A stretch of 64,000 nt of DNA from Elmis aenea (lineage: Eukaryota; Arthropoda; Insecta; Coleoptera; Elmidae). The notes beneath the pieces are model-generated. The model worked only from the letters and a program-made list of their open reading frames with translations. It did no database searches and was not told where the DNA came from. This document shows, piece after piece, positions 21,339 through 31,124 of the stretch; within the stretch, counting starts at the first letter, position 1, and every line of letters starts with the position of its first letter. The position numbers were made by a program, and so were the translations under genes. The stretch covers positions 11,310,575 to 11,374,574 of the forward strand of contig OX393576.1 of assembly GCA_947652605.1 (NCBI GenBank), written 5' to 3'.

Positions 21339-22424
21339 TGATGCCTGTAATCCTGAAAATAACTGTGTAACATTTTTTTTTCATTGTCGCAGTTCGTTTA
21401 TCTTCGTGAATCCAAACATAACTCTCTTGGAAGACAGATACATAAAAAAAAGTTAGTTTCGAAATGTATCACAATTTTGGAAATATTTGTTGTCCGCTAG
21501 TATTGAGATTATTAAAAGTTTTATGGCTGATTCTTACATAATCTGATTTTTGGAGCTCAGAGTCTCGGAGCTGCCTATGTCCCTCTAAGAATCAATTATT
21601 CCTTATCCACGTTTGTATGAAGATTTTCGACCAGGGTTTATACAATAAACAAATACACTTTAAAATTGTCCGCCAATTGGCATACATATATATCTGAAAT
21701 ACATACAACCATTTGGGAGCCGTTTTAGATGCCTGTAATCCTACAATCACTGGATATTACCCTGCAGTTAATGTTGATGGTATTCCACTAAAACCCATCT
21801 ATAAATTTGACGAATTGATAGTATAGTGGCATTTGCAATAAGATAACAACTCTCTGTATTACACAATGAAAACTTTAACAGTAAACTTGCTAGCGACTCC
21901 ATGCAACCTTGATATGATTATGTTACTACATGCGGTTGCATAAAGTTTAATCGAAATTAAAATATTTGGTATAATAAAAGCTCAAATAGGATATTTGCTT
22001 GTAAATTTAAGCAGCTCTCTCGAGGACGCATTTGTTATAAGAACGTTTTGCATGGTGGTTCCAATTTTACAATGCCAATGATCTTTGCCGAAAACATGGC
22101 CAGAAAAAAACAATTGCCTTTGTACAGAGGTGGACTGGCACAGTGGACCCTTGAAGCATAAAGTCAGCATAATTACTAACCCATATAACACACAAGGTGT
22201 TTAGTTTGTATCTTGACCACTTTGGAAATTGGTTAAATGTACCAAAATCACAGACATTTTTGCATAATTCTTCCTTTTTACTGCTTTGAGATAAGCGTCA
22301 TAAAATTTAAGTTTTTCGTGTTTTCTTCCTTAATAATAATAAGTCTCTATTTGTTCTGTATATCCAAAAAGGCGTAGAACATATCACAATAATGATAATA
22401 CACATATATACACAAAAATTATAT
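21339..22424. other. AT-rich sequence, nothing recognised apart from a likely LINE 3' flank
   Basis: Bases 22200-22424 lie just past the 3' end of the minus-strand LINE relic and may hold its untranslated tail; no poly(A) or microsatellite tail is clear. Confidence 0.4.
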
Positions 22425-24379
22425 TTACTTAAAAGAGTTTTTAAAGTAAGCGTCATTAAGGTATTCACTAACTCCATAGTAAGCTTTAGAAATTAGAACA
22501 TTTCTCTTCTCCAAGTCGTGGGTGGGAAGATCTTTTATACTCTCAGGTGATGTGTTAAATTTGTTATATATAGCAATAATTATAGAGGCAACATTTTTTT
22601 GAAGATTGGTATACATGAAGCAATCGGGCTTTAGATTTTTTTTATGTCGGGTATTGACTGCATGGTTTCTTATATTCTCTTCGAACATATCAACATTATT
22701 TCTTACGAAAACGATGGCTTTGAGAATGAATAGACCGTAAAAAGCTAATATTTCTTTGTCACGAAAAGTGTGTTTACAGTGATCTCGGTAGTTTAGACCA
22801 AAAATATTTCCTATACATAGCTTTTGTATAATAAAGAGGCGTTCAGAGTCACTAGCGTTACCCCAAAAAATTACAGCATAGCGTAACCTAGATTCAATAT
22901 ATGCATGATATGCAGTTTCGTCCGCGTTTGTATTGACCAATTTTTTTAGTTTTTTAGTGCGAAAGGATACCGTGACAGGCGTTCGATGTGGTGTGACCAC
23001 TCCAGTCTAAAGTCAATACATAAACCAAGAAATGATATATCATTAACAACATTTATAGTTGTGGAATGATTTTGAAATTTTAAGTCGGAGGTTGTTTTAC
23101 TTTGAGAAAAATTTTCAACTTGCGTTTTATTGACGTTTAAGGTTAGATTATTTAACGTAAACCAATGTTGGAGTTGGTCTAAACAGTCACAGAGTTTTTG
23201 TTTAGAGTTTTTGGAATCTGAGTCACTAATAATAGCAGATGTGTCATCGGCAAATTGTATAAGGGAAGTTTTGGCAAAATCGGGAAGATCATTAGTGTAC
23301 AGTATGTATAAGATTGATCCTTGCGGGACTCCTTTTTTGATTTTCATTTTGTTAGACATTAGAAATCTACCTGACGAGTCTTTTCCGGCAACGTATTGTT
23401 TTTTTTCGGAGATATAAGATTTTATAAGGTTATGGGCGGTCCCTCGTATACCATAGTGTTCTAATTTCGTTAGCAGTATCTCGTGGTCAACACTATCGAA
23501 AACTTTTGAGAGATCAACACACATGACCATGGTGTGTTCGTCTTTATTGAGAGATTGAAGTACATTTCGGATTGCCATGTTAATAGCGCGGGTAGTTGTT
23601 TGGCCTTTCCTGAATCCATTTTGAGGGTTGTTTATTATGCCAAAGTGTTCTACGTAATTTTCAATTCTGTTGTAGATTATTTTTTCAAATATCTTGCTAA
23701 TGTTTCTATGTCTATGGGCCTATAGTTCCCTATGTCACTTACATCCCCATTTTTGTGGACATGTTTGATTTTTGCACATTTAAGTTTGTTAGGAAATATG
23801 TCATTTTTTAATGAAAGGTTTATAATGTGACTTAAAGGTCCAGATATTAAGTCGGCAGTATATTTTAAGACGTTTGTTGGGATTTTATCTTCTCCTGTTG
23901 ATTTTGTGTTTTTAAGTGACATTATGGTTTTATAGATTTCCTCGTACGCGAAAATAGGATGGAAAATGCAGACAGAGGGAAAAATAAATAAAGGATGACC
24001 AAGAATAAAATGGGAAAAAGAAATGAGGCAGAGACTAGAAGAAAAAGGAGTCAGCTGGAGAGATGTGCCACAATTAGCTAACGATAGGAAGGAGTGGAGA
24101 AACTTAATACAGAAATAGAAAAGCATAGGTACCTCGACACCGAAAGGTACAAGAGGAACCGATTAAGAAGAAGAGAAGAAGAATTCCTCGTAAGAAGTGG
24201 GACGTAGATAAATTAATAGACATATTATTATGTTTGAAGTGGCAGGTTTCAGAAATTGTCCCATCCGTATTGTCGGGGCACATATTTATAAAAAGCTCGT
24301 TTACGTTGTTTAGTATATCTAATGGGTTATCACCTGTATCCTTATTAAAAGACATCCGATTATTAAATTTGGTACACAT
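22425..24379 (-). pseudogene. LINE-A reverse transcriptase (Jockey/CR1-like), frameshifted and interrupted
   Basis: Read on the minus strand from 24379 to 22425, the reverse-transcriptase blocks appear in order: KSTGEDKIP (about 23890), NYRPI (about 23730), GFRKGQTT (about 23620), VDLSKVFDSVDHE (about 23500), KKGVPQGSI (about 23320), QFADDT (about 23250), then the thumb and a cysteine-poor C-terminus with LFILKAIVF. The catalytic FADD aspartates are present. At least three reading-frame breaks occur: near 24200, about 23700 and about 22975, so it cannot make an active enzyme. No N-terminal endonuclease was recognised; the copy looks 5' truncated. It is interrupted by another LINE fragment at 23947-24183. 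Clade assignment rests on motif style only. Confidence 0.8.
23947..24183 (+). mobile_element. 5'-truncated LINE 3' end inserted into LINE-A, with 9-bp target duplication
   Basis: TTCCTCGTA occurs at 23938-23946 and again at 24184-24192, exactly flanking the insertion. Removing it restores LINE-A reading (TSYEEIYKTIMSLKN). The plus-strand insert encodes PRIKWEKEMRQRLEEKG and WRDVPQLANDRKEW, ends in TAG at 24116-24118, then has a short 3' tail ending in GAAGAAGA repeats. A TGA replaces what looks like an arginine codon before PRIKW. Its C-terminal block matches the pseudogene at 15100-15863. Confidence 0.85.
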
Positions 24380-24555
24380 CTATCTAGGTTTTATTACCAG
24401 AAATTTAATTGATATAAGTATTGTGAAAGTTCTACCGATTTACTGTACAAATAATTTAGCGATCGGCAGATAATCTACTGCTGAAGGGACGGGTCTTGAA
24501 ACTTGTACATATTTCATCTTAGAAATGAGACAGGCGATTTGTTATTTAAACTTGT

Positions 24556-24582
24556 ATTTAATAATAATAATAATAATAATAG
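24556..24582 (-). repeat. (TAA)n microsatellite at the LINE-B 3' end
   Basis: About eight TAA units on the plus strand coincide with the expected 3' tail position of the minus-strand LINE-B. Confidence 0.8.
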
Positions 24583-24642
24583 GCTTTATTTAGTTATAAA
24601 AGAAACTATTTATACATCAATCTTTACAACTAGTACTTCAAA

Positions 24643-26020
24643 TTAAAATTGCAGTTTTACGTGGGTCTTACAACCTTCTTTAAACGCATGCAGATTAACA
24701 GAATATTTTAATTCGTTTGGTAATTGATTAAATAATTTTAGCCCTTTGTAATAGAGCGAGTTCTGTGTACTACTTTTTTTACATTTAGGCAGTCTAAAAT
24801 GTTCTCTTTGTCTTGTTTCATAATCATGCTGTTCTTTGTTGTATATCAGATATTTACTCATATATCCTGGCATCATATTGTTTATACATTTATATATTAG
24901 AACCAAAACGTTATACACTGTATTTTGCCATATATTAAGGAACCCCAACTTATTATGCATATATTCAATTTTAGTTAATTTAGAACACTGTAATATGATA
25001 CGCAAAGCTCTGTTTTGCTGCTTTTGTAATTTTTTCAGATCCCCCTCATTACTTAGAAATATTATGCTACTGCAATAATTAAAGTATGGTTCTATTATTG
25101 TATGATAGACCAATATCCTAGCTTCAAAGTTTAATTTATTCGATATTCTCCCAAAATAACTAATTTTTGCACCAACTTTTTTTACAATATAATCTATGTT
25201 CTTTTTAAATTTTAGATGATTATCTATAATTACCCCTAGGTATTTAAACTCTTCAACTATCTCTACTTTATTATTATCTATAAATACGTTAACATTTGAC
25301 ATATTGCTGAATTGTGTACTACCTATTACCATGCATTTTGTTTTAGATACATTCAACTCCAGTTTATTAGCTTTAAACCAATCTGTTACTTCAATTAAAT
25401 CTTCGTTTATGACATTAACTGTTGTTTGTAAATCTTCACCTGATACCGAAATTAACGTATCATCTGCAAATATGCATGTCACACGATTTAACTGTCTGCG
25501 TAATGTCATTTATGTAAATATTGAATAAAACTGGACCTAAAACTGATCCTTGTGGTACACCTAACTCGTTAATAATTGCCTTTGATTTTACTTTTCCCAC
25601 CCTGGTTTTTTGAAATCTGTTTGATAAATAACTTTCAAACCATTTTAGTTCATTCCCTTGGATTCCGAACATTTGTAATTTTTGCAAAAGTCTTTTTCTA
25701 CAGATGGTTTCAAATGCTCGTTTCAGATCGACAAATATTGCCAAAATTATTTTATCGTTTTCAATTTCATCTCTCCAATTTGTTAAAACTAAATTCAATG
25801 CTGTTTCGCATGAATGCTTATGTCTAAATCCTGATTGAGAATCTGATATAGTTTTGTTACTCTTAAGAAATTCTACGAGTTGTTGTTTAACTATAATTTC
25901 TAATATTTGTTCTATTTTAGGTAACATATTTATGTCTAAACTCACCGCATTTTTTAGTGTTAATAATTTTTGGAATAGGAATAACCGTATTAATTTTCCA
26001 AATTTCTGGTACTACCCCGT
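24643..26020 (-). pseudogene. LINE-B reverse transcriptase, nearly complete catalytic core, two frameshifts
   Basis: Blocks in order: W-K-x-x-V-I-P-I-P-K (about 25990), SQSGFRHKHSCETAL (about 25830), LAIFVDLKRAFETI (about 25730), LGVPQGSVLGPVLFN (about 25550), FADDTLISVSGEDL (about 25460), LNVSKTKCMVIGS (about 25340), and a long C-terminal region through RLPKCKKSSTQNSLYYKG to the stop near 24643. The palm aspartates are intact. One base is missing just before FADDT (frame change near 25475), and a second shift lies near 25940 inside FRPINMLP. Apart from these, 288 codons are open without a stop, so this copy is younger than LINE-A. Confidence 0.85.
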
Positions 26021-26030
26021 ATACCCCGTA

Positions 26031-27520
26031 TAGATACATGTGTATGAGAAAAGCTAAACAAAAAAAGACTAGATACGTCCCTGCTTACCAACATTTCTAT
26101 TGTTGATAGTATAAAATTATCCAACTCGCAAAACGTTCTTTGCGTTTCGTTTTTATACTACCATAGTTATTTTTATTAGATTTTATTGCGCAAATACTTG
26201 AAATTGGATTTCCACATTCCGTTTTAAGAGTTTTCGGATTAGACAAGAAGCTGCAACACGAATATAAGATATTTTAAGTGCAAAACTAGAACAAAGTTGA
26301 ACTACGCTTTTTTCAAGCAAGTAAACACGTAATCATAAGTTCGCGAGGCGGAATCAACCAACGGTAGATTGGACTAATTTTAGTGGAAGAAGAGATAAAA
26401 GATAAGTATATAGTTTACGCTTCATATATAAATTGTTCCCGTTCCTAGTTTTGCCTTTGGACGTATCACGCTGATTTGTGGAATGAAGTTATATACGTTT
26501 TTCAATTAGTTTTGATTAATGATTGGACTTCTAAGCCCAAGAAATGATGTATTCATTTAACGCAACCTTTAATGAGGTAATTGGTTAATATTTCGTTGAG
26601 AGAGTTTTGAGTGAGTGCAATGACTTTAAAATAACTTCAAAATAATTTGAAAAAAAGAGAATTAAATTGCTATAATTTAACTTGTTATTACGACAACAAA
26701 TACAAATTAATAAACAATAAAGACACCTCTTTCAAATGAAAGAAAAATAGGCAGTTCTTTCCTTAAGGTTCAGTCAACTGTCACGCTAAGCTCTTATTTT
26801 TAGTACCTATTACCTTCATTTACTGAACATTTATGAGACTGGTCCTATCTCAAACAACATAGATCAACAAATTATTTTGTTAAACTAGTGTAATTTAACT
26901 ATACATATTTGGAAATTATCGAGATAGCTCGAATTGCGGTGGTTATTACCAAGAAATGGAAATTTCAACGGGAATTTAATTTTCTTAGATGTCGTTTTTC
27001 ATCCTTTATTATCTACGTTATGCCCCAAAATTTCATCAGCAATCTTACTTAGGAGTATATGAAGCGATAAGATGACGAGTGATGATGTTAAATTAAGAAT
27101 AATTTATTACTGGATTTAAATTACTGTGAAGTATAGAGATATGTTTAATATTTAATGCTGATATCTAAGTTAAATTTAGAAAAATTCCATGAATATTTAT
27201 GACACTTACTTAAAAAGCTTTTTTTTTCCAAAGAAACTTTTGGATATTACCATGGTGTGTTTTAGTGGTGCCTGTCAAAATATAATGAGAAATATTTTTA
27301 AATTTAATTCTAACGACACTGATCAAAAAAGTACGACAATTATATCGTAATCAAGTTAATTGACCAATTTATATGCTAATATAGAAACTTCACTAAGTTC
27401 ATTTTTAGTCGTTTCAACCAATGCTCGATAAATTGGAGCAAAACAATTTCGATTGGCTTTTCATAAGCTTCTAGAACAGTGCGATAAGAAACAAATTCTA
27501 AGTAATAAATTAAAGATCTT
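26031..27520. other. AT-rich sequence, nothing recognised
   Basis: Apart from a tandem CCCCGTATA pair at 26015-26033, no feature was found. Confidence 0.5.
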
Positions 27521-27528
27521 TACGGACA

Positions 27529-28900
27529 CAGGGCCGGCCTTAAGCACATTCCACCGATTCTCTCGCCTGGGGCCCCGCGTCAAAAAATGAAAAATATAAA
27601 TACAATGCTTAATAATAGCATAGAAACAAAAAACAATTTTCTATCATATCACTCAAAAAATTTATTGTTCAATAGTGAAATACTAAACTTAATAAATAAA
27701 CTATACCACAGTAATATAATAGATTATCTATCAAATGTTATCATCAAATCAACTAACAAAAGCTTTCGTGAAATAATTCCAGTTGAAACGTTTACGGAAA
27801 CGCAAAAAGTGAAGCAGAATCTTTGGCTACTAAAATGAAAGATTACAAATTCTTGGTATCTTTAGTTTTTTGGCATGATTTGCTTTTCCAAGTGAATTTG
27901 GTAAGCAAAGAATTACAAAGTGAAACCTGAGATCTGTCTCCGGGAATACTCACTTTTGAAAAATTGTGCTAATGGCTAGAGCGTACCGAGAAGAAGGTTT
28001 TAAAGATGTGTTAATTGGTGCAAATGATCTTGTAAAATATTTAGATGTTGTTCCACAATTCCAGTGGCAAAAGGCAATTTGCATACGAGTCCTCAGACGA
28101 CCCTCTGTTGTTGATACAAAGGAGCATACAAAATAAACTGTTTTAATCAAGTGTTAGATAAAACACTGCAGTCTCTTTAACCTCATTTAAACAATTAACA
28201 GAGACCATCGATTTATTTAGCTTCTTATGGACATTTCATAATCAATCCAAAGAGACTACATTAAAATGTGCTGCTGATTTACAAATCGCTTTAAAATACG
28301 ACGAAGCCGAGGATTCAAATGAATTCATGTTGGCGGAAGAAATAGGGGCTTTAAAAGGAACTGTTCCACAAAGTTGTTGCAATCCTTTAAATATACTTAA
28401 ATATTTGGCTTGTAATAATCGTCCAACCTCGTTTCCAAATTTATTTATTGCACTAAGGATCTTTCTTTACTATACCGGTAACAGTCTTTGCGGGCGAAAG
28501 AAAATTAAAATTAATTAAAACGTATTTACGATCCACTATTTCTTAAGAACGTTTAAATTCACTCGAAATTATGTCAATTGAAAGTGAAATCATGAGGGAG
28601 ATGGACTTCGACAACCTATTAAAAGATTTTGGCGAAGCAAAATCTAGAAAGATTAATTTTAATTGAGTTTCTATTTCGTTTATAAAAATATGAGTTGTTT
28701 TGCTTTCCTTCGTTCATAGTAAATTTGTCAAATTTTATGTTTTGTTATGTTTGTTATAATATTATTTTAGCTTATGTTTGTTAAAAATTTTATTAAAAAT
28801 ATAAATTATTTGTATGATAATGTATAATAGTTTTTTGTGGGGAGGGGGGACCCGCAGCTTGTCTTTGCGTCGGGCCCCGCGCTTACTAGGGCCGGTCCTG
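27529..28900 (+). mobile_element. hAT element with decayed ZMYM1-like transposase
   Basis: Left end CAGGGCCGGCCTTAAGC and right end GCTTACTAGGGCCGGTCCTG form an imperfect inverted repeat, with further GGGGCCCCGCG / CGGGCCCCGCGC pairing inside. The flanks TACGGACA (27521-27528) and TACAGACA (28901-28908) match at 7 of 8 positions, as expected of an ageing hAT 8-bp duplication. At 1372 bp it is about half the length of an autonomous element. Confidence 0.85.
27795..28666 (+). pseudogene. hAT transposase fragment, ZMYM1-like, including the C-terminal dimerisation domain
   Basis: Conceptual pieces in three frames read AESLATKMKDYKFLVSLVFW (27815-27875), KYLDVVPQFQWQKA (about 28035-28080), FKQLTETIDLFSFLWTFHNQ (28187-28246), then FMLAEEIGALKGTVPQSCCN (28326-28385) and the hATC region ERKLKLIKTYLRSTIS (28496-28543), ending RKINFN and TGA at 28664-28666. 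Within the hATC block only one stop (TAA at 28544-28546, probably from CAA) interrupts. The N-terminal zinc-finger and DDE parts are deleted or unrecognisable. The gene is dead; the match to ZMYM1/52-kDa-repressor-like hAT proteins is from family knowledge. Confidence 0.75.
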
Positions 28901-28908
28901 TACAGACA

Positions 28909-29853
28909 TATATTATAAGTAATAAATATTTAAGATTTAAATCGCTAATTTCCTTGATCCATCTTTTATACAACATTGGCGAACGATAATTCGCTCTTGC
29001 ATGCAAGAAAATACATCCAGGCATTAACTACATACACTCCGCTCGACAAAAAAGGGTTATTAACTCACAAAAGTACTTCGCATTAATGCTGAGACCATTC
29101 GTGATATGAATTATTCGCCTTTTCTTCACGATTTTAGAGCCGGACGTCCCAGAGGCTCGATGAAGAGTTAATTTAAAATTCTATTTATTGGCTGAACGTT
29201 CCCATTTCATCGTCGCGAACAAGGCACCATTTAAGGGATCTACAAATGCTTACTTCGACGAAGCTCACATTACTTTTCATTTTAAAGTATAAATTCGACT
29301 AATTGAAAAACACTTAAAGAATTAATGTTAGTGACATGATAACCGCCGAAGTATTTCCAAGAATTATTAACTAGTACTCGGAATAAAATATACGGTAGCT
29401 GTTAAAAATTAAAATTCCCAAGCGTAGAAGCTAATGGATAATTGTTCCCTCAACTGCTGTTAAATCTCTAATTGAGAAGATAAAATCCATTGAATTGTTA
29501 TGGAAAGGAATCATTAGTTTGTTCACGTATTTTTATAGGTACTGAATTGCTATCACTGACTAAAAGCTTAGTCACTGAGCGATTTTATGTCAGAATAATG
29601 GATTTAAAAAACGAACGACCTTGATAAATGAAGTGGTAATTATGTCAAAGACATTGATCGTCTAAAAAATAGCCAATCCCTAAGGGATCACCGTTCTGTG
29701 GCTGCCAATACATTCATGAAATTTTTCGAAAATAAGGCGTCATCTAATTATCGATAAAAACCAAAAATTGATAATAACTTTGTCATATGGGCTACTTGGT
29801 TAACACAAATGTAATGAGGTTTAAAATAATGCACATGCAGTATATCGTAAATA
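28909..29853. other. AT-rich sequence, nothing recognised
   Basis: No exon or element ends were seen here. Confidence 0.5.
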
Positions 29854-29855
29854 TA

Positions 29856-31123
29856 CAGGGTGTCCCAGATTACATTTCCATCATGGGGATCTCGCTTATT
29901 ATAAGAGATACAGGTTTGTTTAAATTAGATGAATTATTCCCAAGTGTGAGAGGAGCCACAATCAATATTTAAAAGTACAAAACTCCTCGTGCTTTAGATG
30001 TTTTAGCAAAAAATATGAAAATGTCGATTTTCTTTTTTCTCTTACACATTTTTGTCTTAATCATTAGAACAATTTCAATTGTATATTCTTGAGGTACTTT
30101 TTAATGGAGAATGTAACTGTTATTTTAGATTTTTTTAACACCTACCATTTTCGACATATTACCCCTAGTTTAATTTTTTCTTAAGGGCGGCGAAGTTGGC
30201 TATGGAATAGTTAAATGTGCTTTTTTTTTCTCGTTTAAAGGAGATATTACTTGCTTTATCCATTTTTATAAATGTCAAAAATGAAGAAAACTCGTATTTT
30301 GTCCATCACTTATCAAGCTATTTATGAAAATTAAAACAAAAACCAACTAATTAAATGTCAAATGACGGTTACAAATTGTCTTTGGTATCATTTATTAGAT
30401 TTTCATATTATTGTTGTGTAATTCGATAGTCTTTGTAGTAATTGTTATAATGATGGCTACATTTAAAAATAGCGAAAAATTTGACATGTTGAGATGCTAT
30501 ATTCTTTACCATAAAAACTGTGTAGAAGCTGAGCGAATATACTTAGAGATATGTCCCGAGAGAAAGCAATGAAGGGTGCGTAATTACAGAAATTTGGAAA
30601 TAAATTTAAAAGAATATATTTTTTTCGAGAAACCAACCAAAAATCCAAAACAAATCAATAAAGAATAAGAATCATCTGTTTTTACACGGTTTCTTTGGCA
30701 AAGAATGTATCATTTCAACATTTAAAACTTTTAATTAGTTGTAAATGTGCCCATAATTATATTATAACAAATTTGCTACAAAGACTATCGAATTACACAA
30801 AACAATACTATAAAATTCTAATAAATGATACCACAGTAACTATCATTTGACATGTAATTGGTTGTTTTTTGTTTTTATTTTCATAGATAGCTTGATAAAG
30901 TGATGGGTAAAATACGATTTTTCTTCATTTTGTGACTTATTCATAAAAATAGATACAGCAAAAAAAAAGTTTAACATTTTCATATTTTTTTTGCTATAAC
31001 ATCTGAAGTACGAGTAATTTTGTACTCCTCTCACACTTGGGAATAATTCATCTAATTTAAACAAACCTTCATCTCTTTTAATTAGCGAGATCCCCATGCT
31101 GGAAATGTAATCTGGGATATCCT
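29856..31123. mobile_element. Long-armed foldback element with a DUF4817-type ORF start
   Basis: The left end CAGGGTGTCCCAGATTACAT has TA on its outer side; the right end is degraded (ATGTAATCTGGGATATCC). The arms pair over TTTAAATTAGATGAATTATT and its inverse near 31050, and again over TTCGATAGTCTTTGTAG (30422) with CTACAAAGACTATCGAA (30777). They reach the ATG region of the internal ORF: the right arm retains an inverted ATGGGCACATTTAC. Length about 1.27 kb. Architecture is the same as the 10281 element but the sequence differs. Confidence 0.8.
30450..30572 (+). pseudogene. N-terminal fragment of a DUF4817-like transposon protein
   Basis: From ATG 30450 it reads MMATFKNSEKFDMLRCY, then CVEAERIYLEICPERKQ, and stops at 30570-30572. 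This fits the DUF4817 pattern closely (S-E-K-x-D-M-L-R-x-Y, N-x-x-E-A-x-R-x-Y, P-E-R). A one-base change of frame carries the similarity on after the stop (FRNLEINLKEYIFFEKP in a neighbouring frame). The DDE domain is absent. The loop of the foldback holds this ORF. Confidence 0.65.
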
Positions 31124-31124
31124 A

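Larger units (their letters stand above)
24555..26030 (-). mobile_element. LINE-B, 5'-truncated non-LTR retrotransposon with microsatellite tail
   Basis: The element reads right to left. Its 5' side begins in the middle of the reverse transcriptase near 26030 (VVPEIWKINTVIPIPK), and its 3' side ends in a TTA/TAA microsatellite at 24556-24582. Short microsatellite tails instead of poly(A) are typical of the CR1/L2 and related groups. About 1.5 kb remain of what is usually a 4-6 kb element. It lies directly upstream of LINE-A on the same strand. Confidence 0.75.

Noticed and set aside
22946..24126. LINE-A blocks considered as an endogenous viral or host reverse transcriptase
   Set aside because: Block order and C-terminal region fit a non-LTR retrotransposon; no protease, integrase, LTR or viral structural gene is present.
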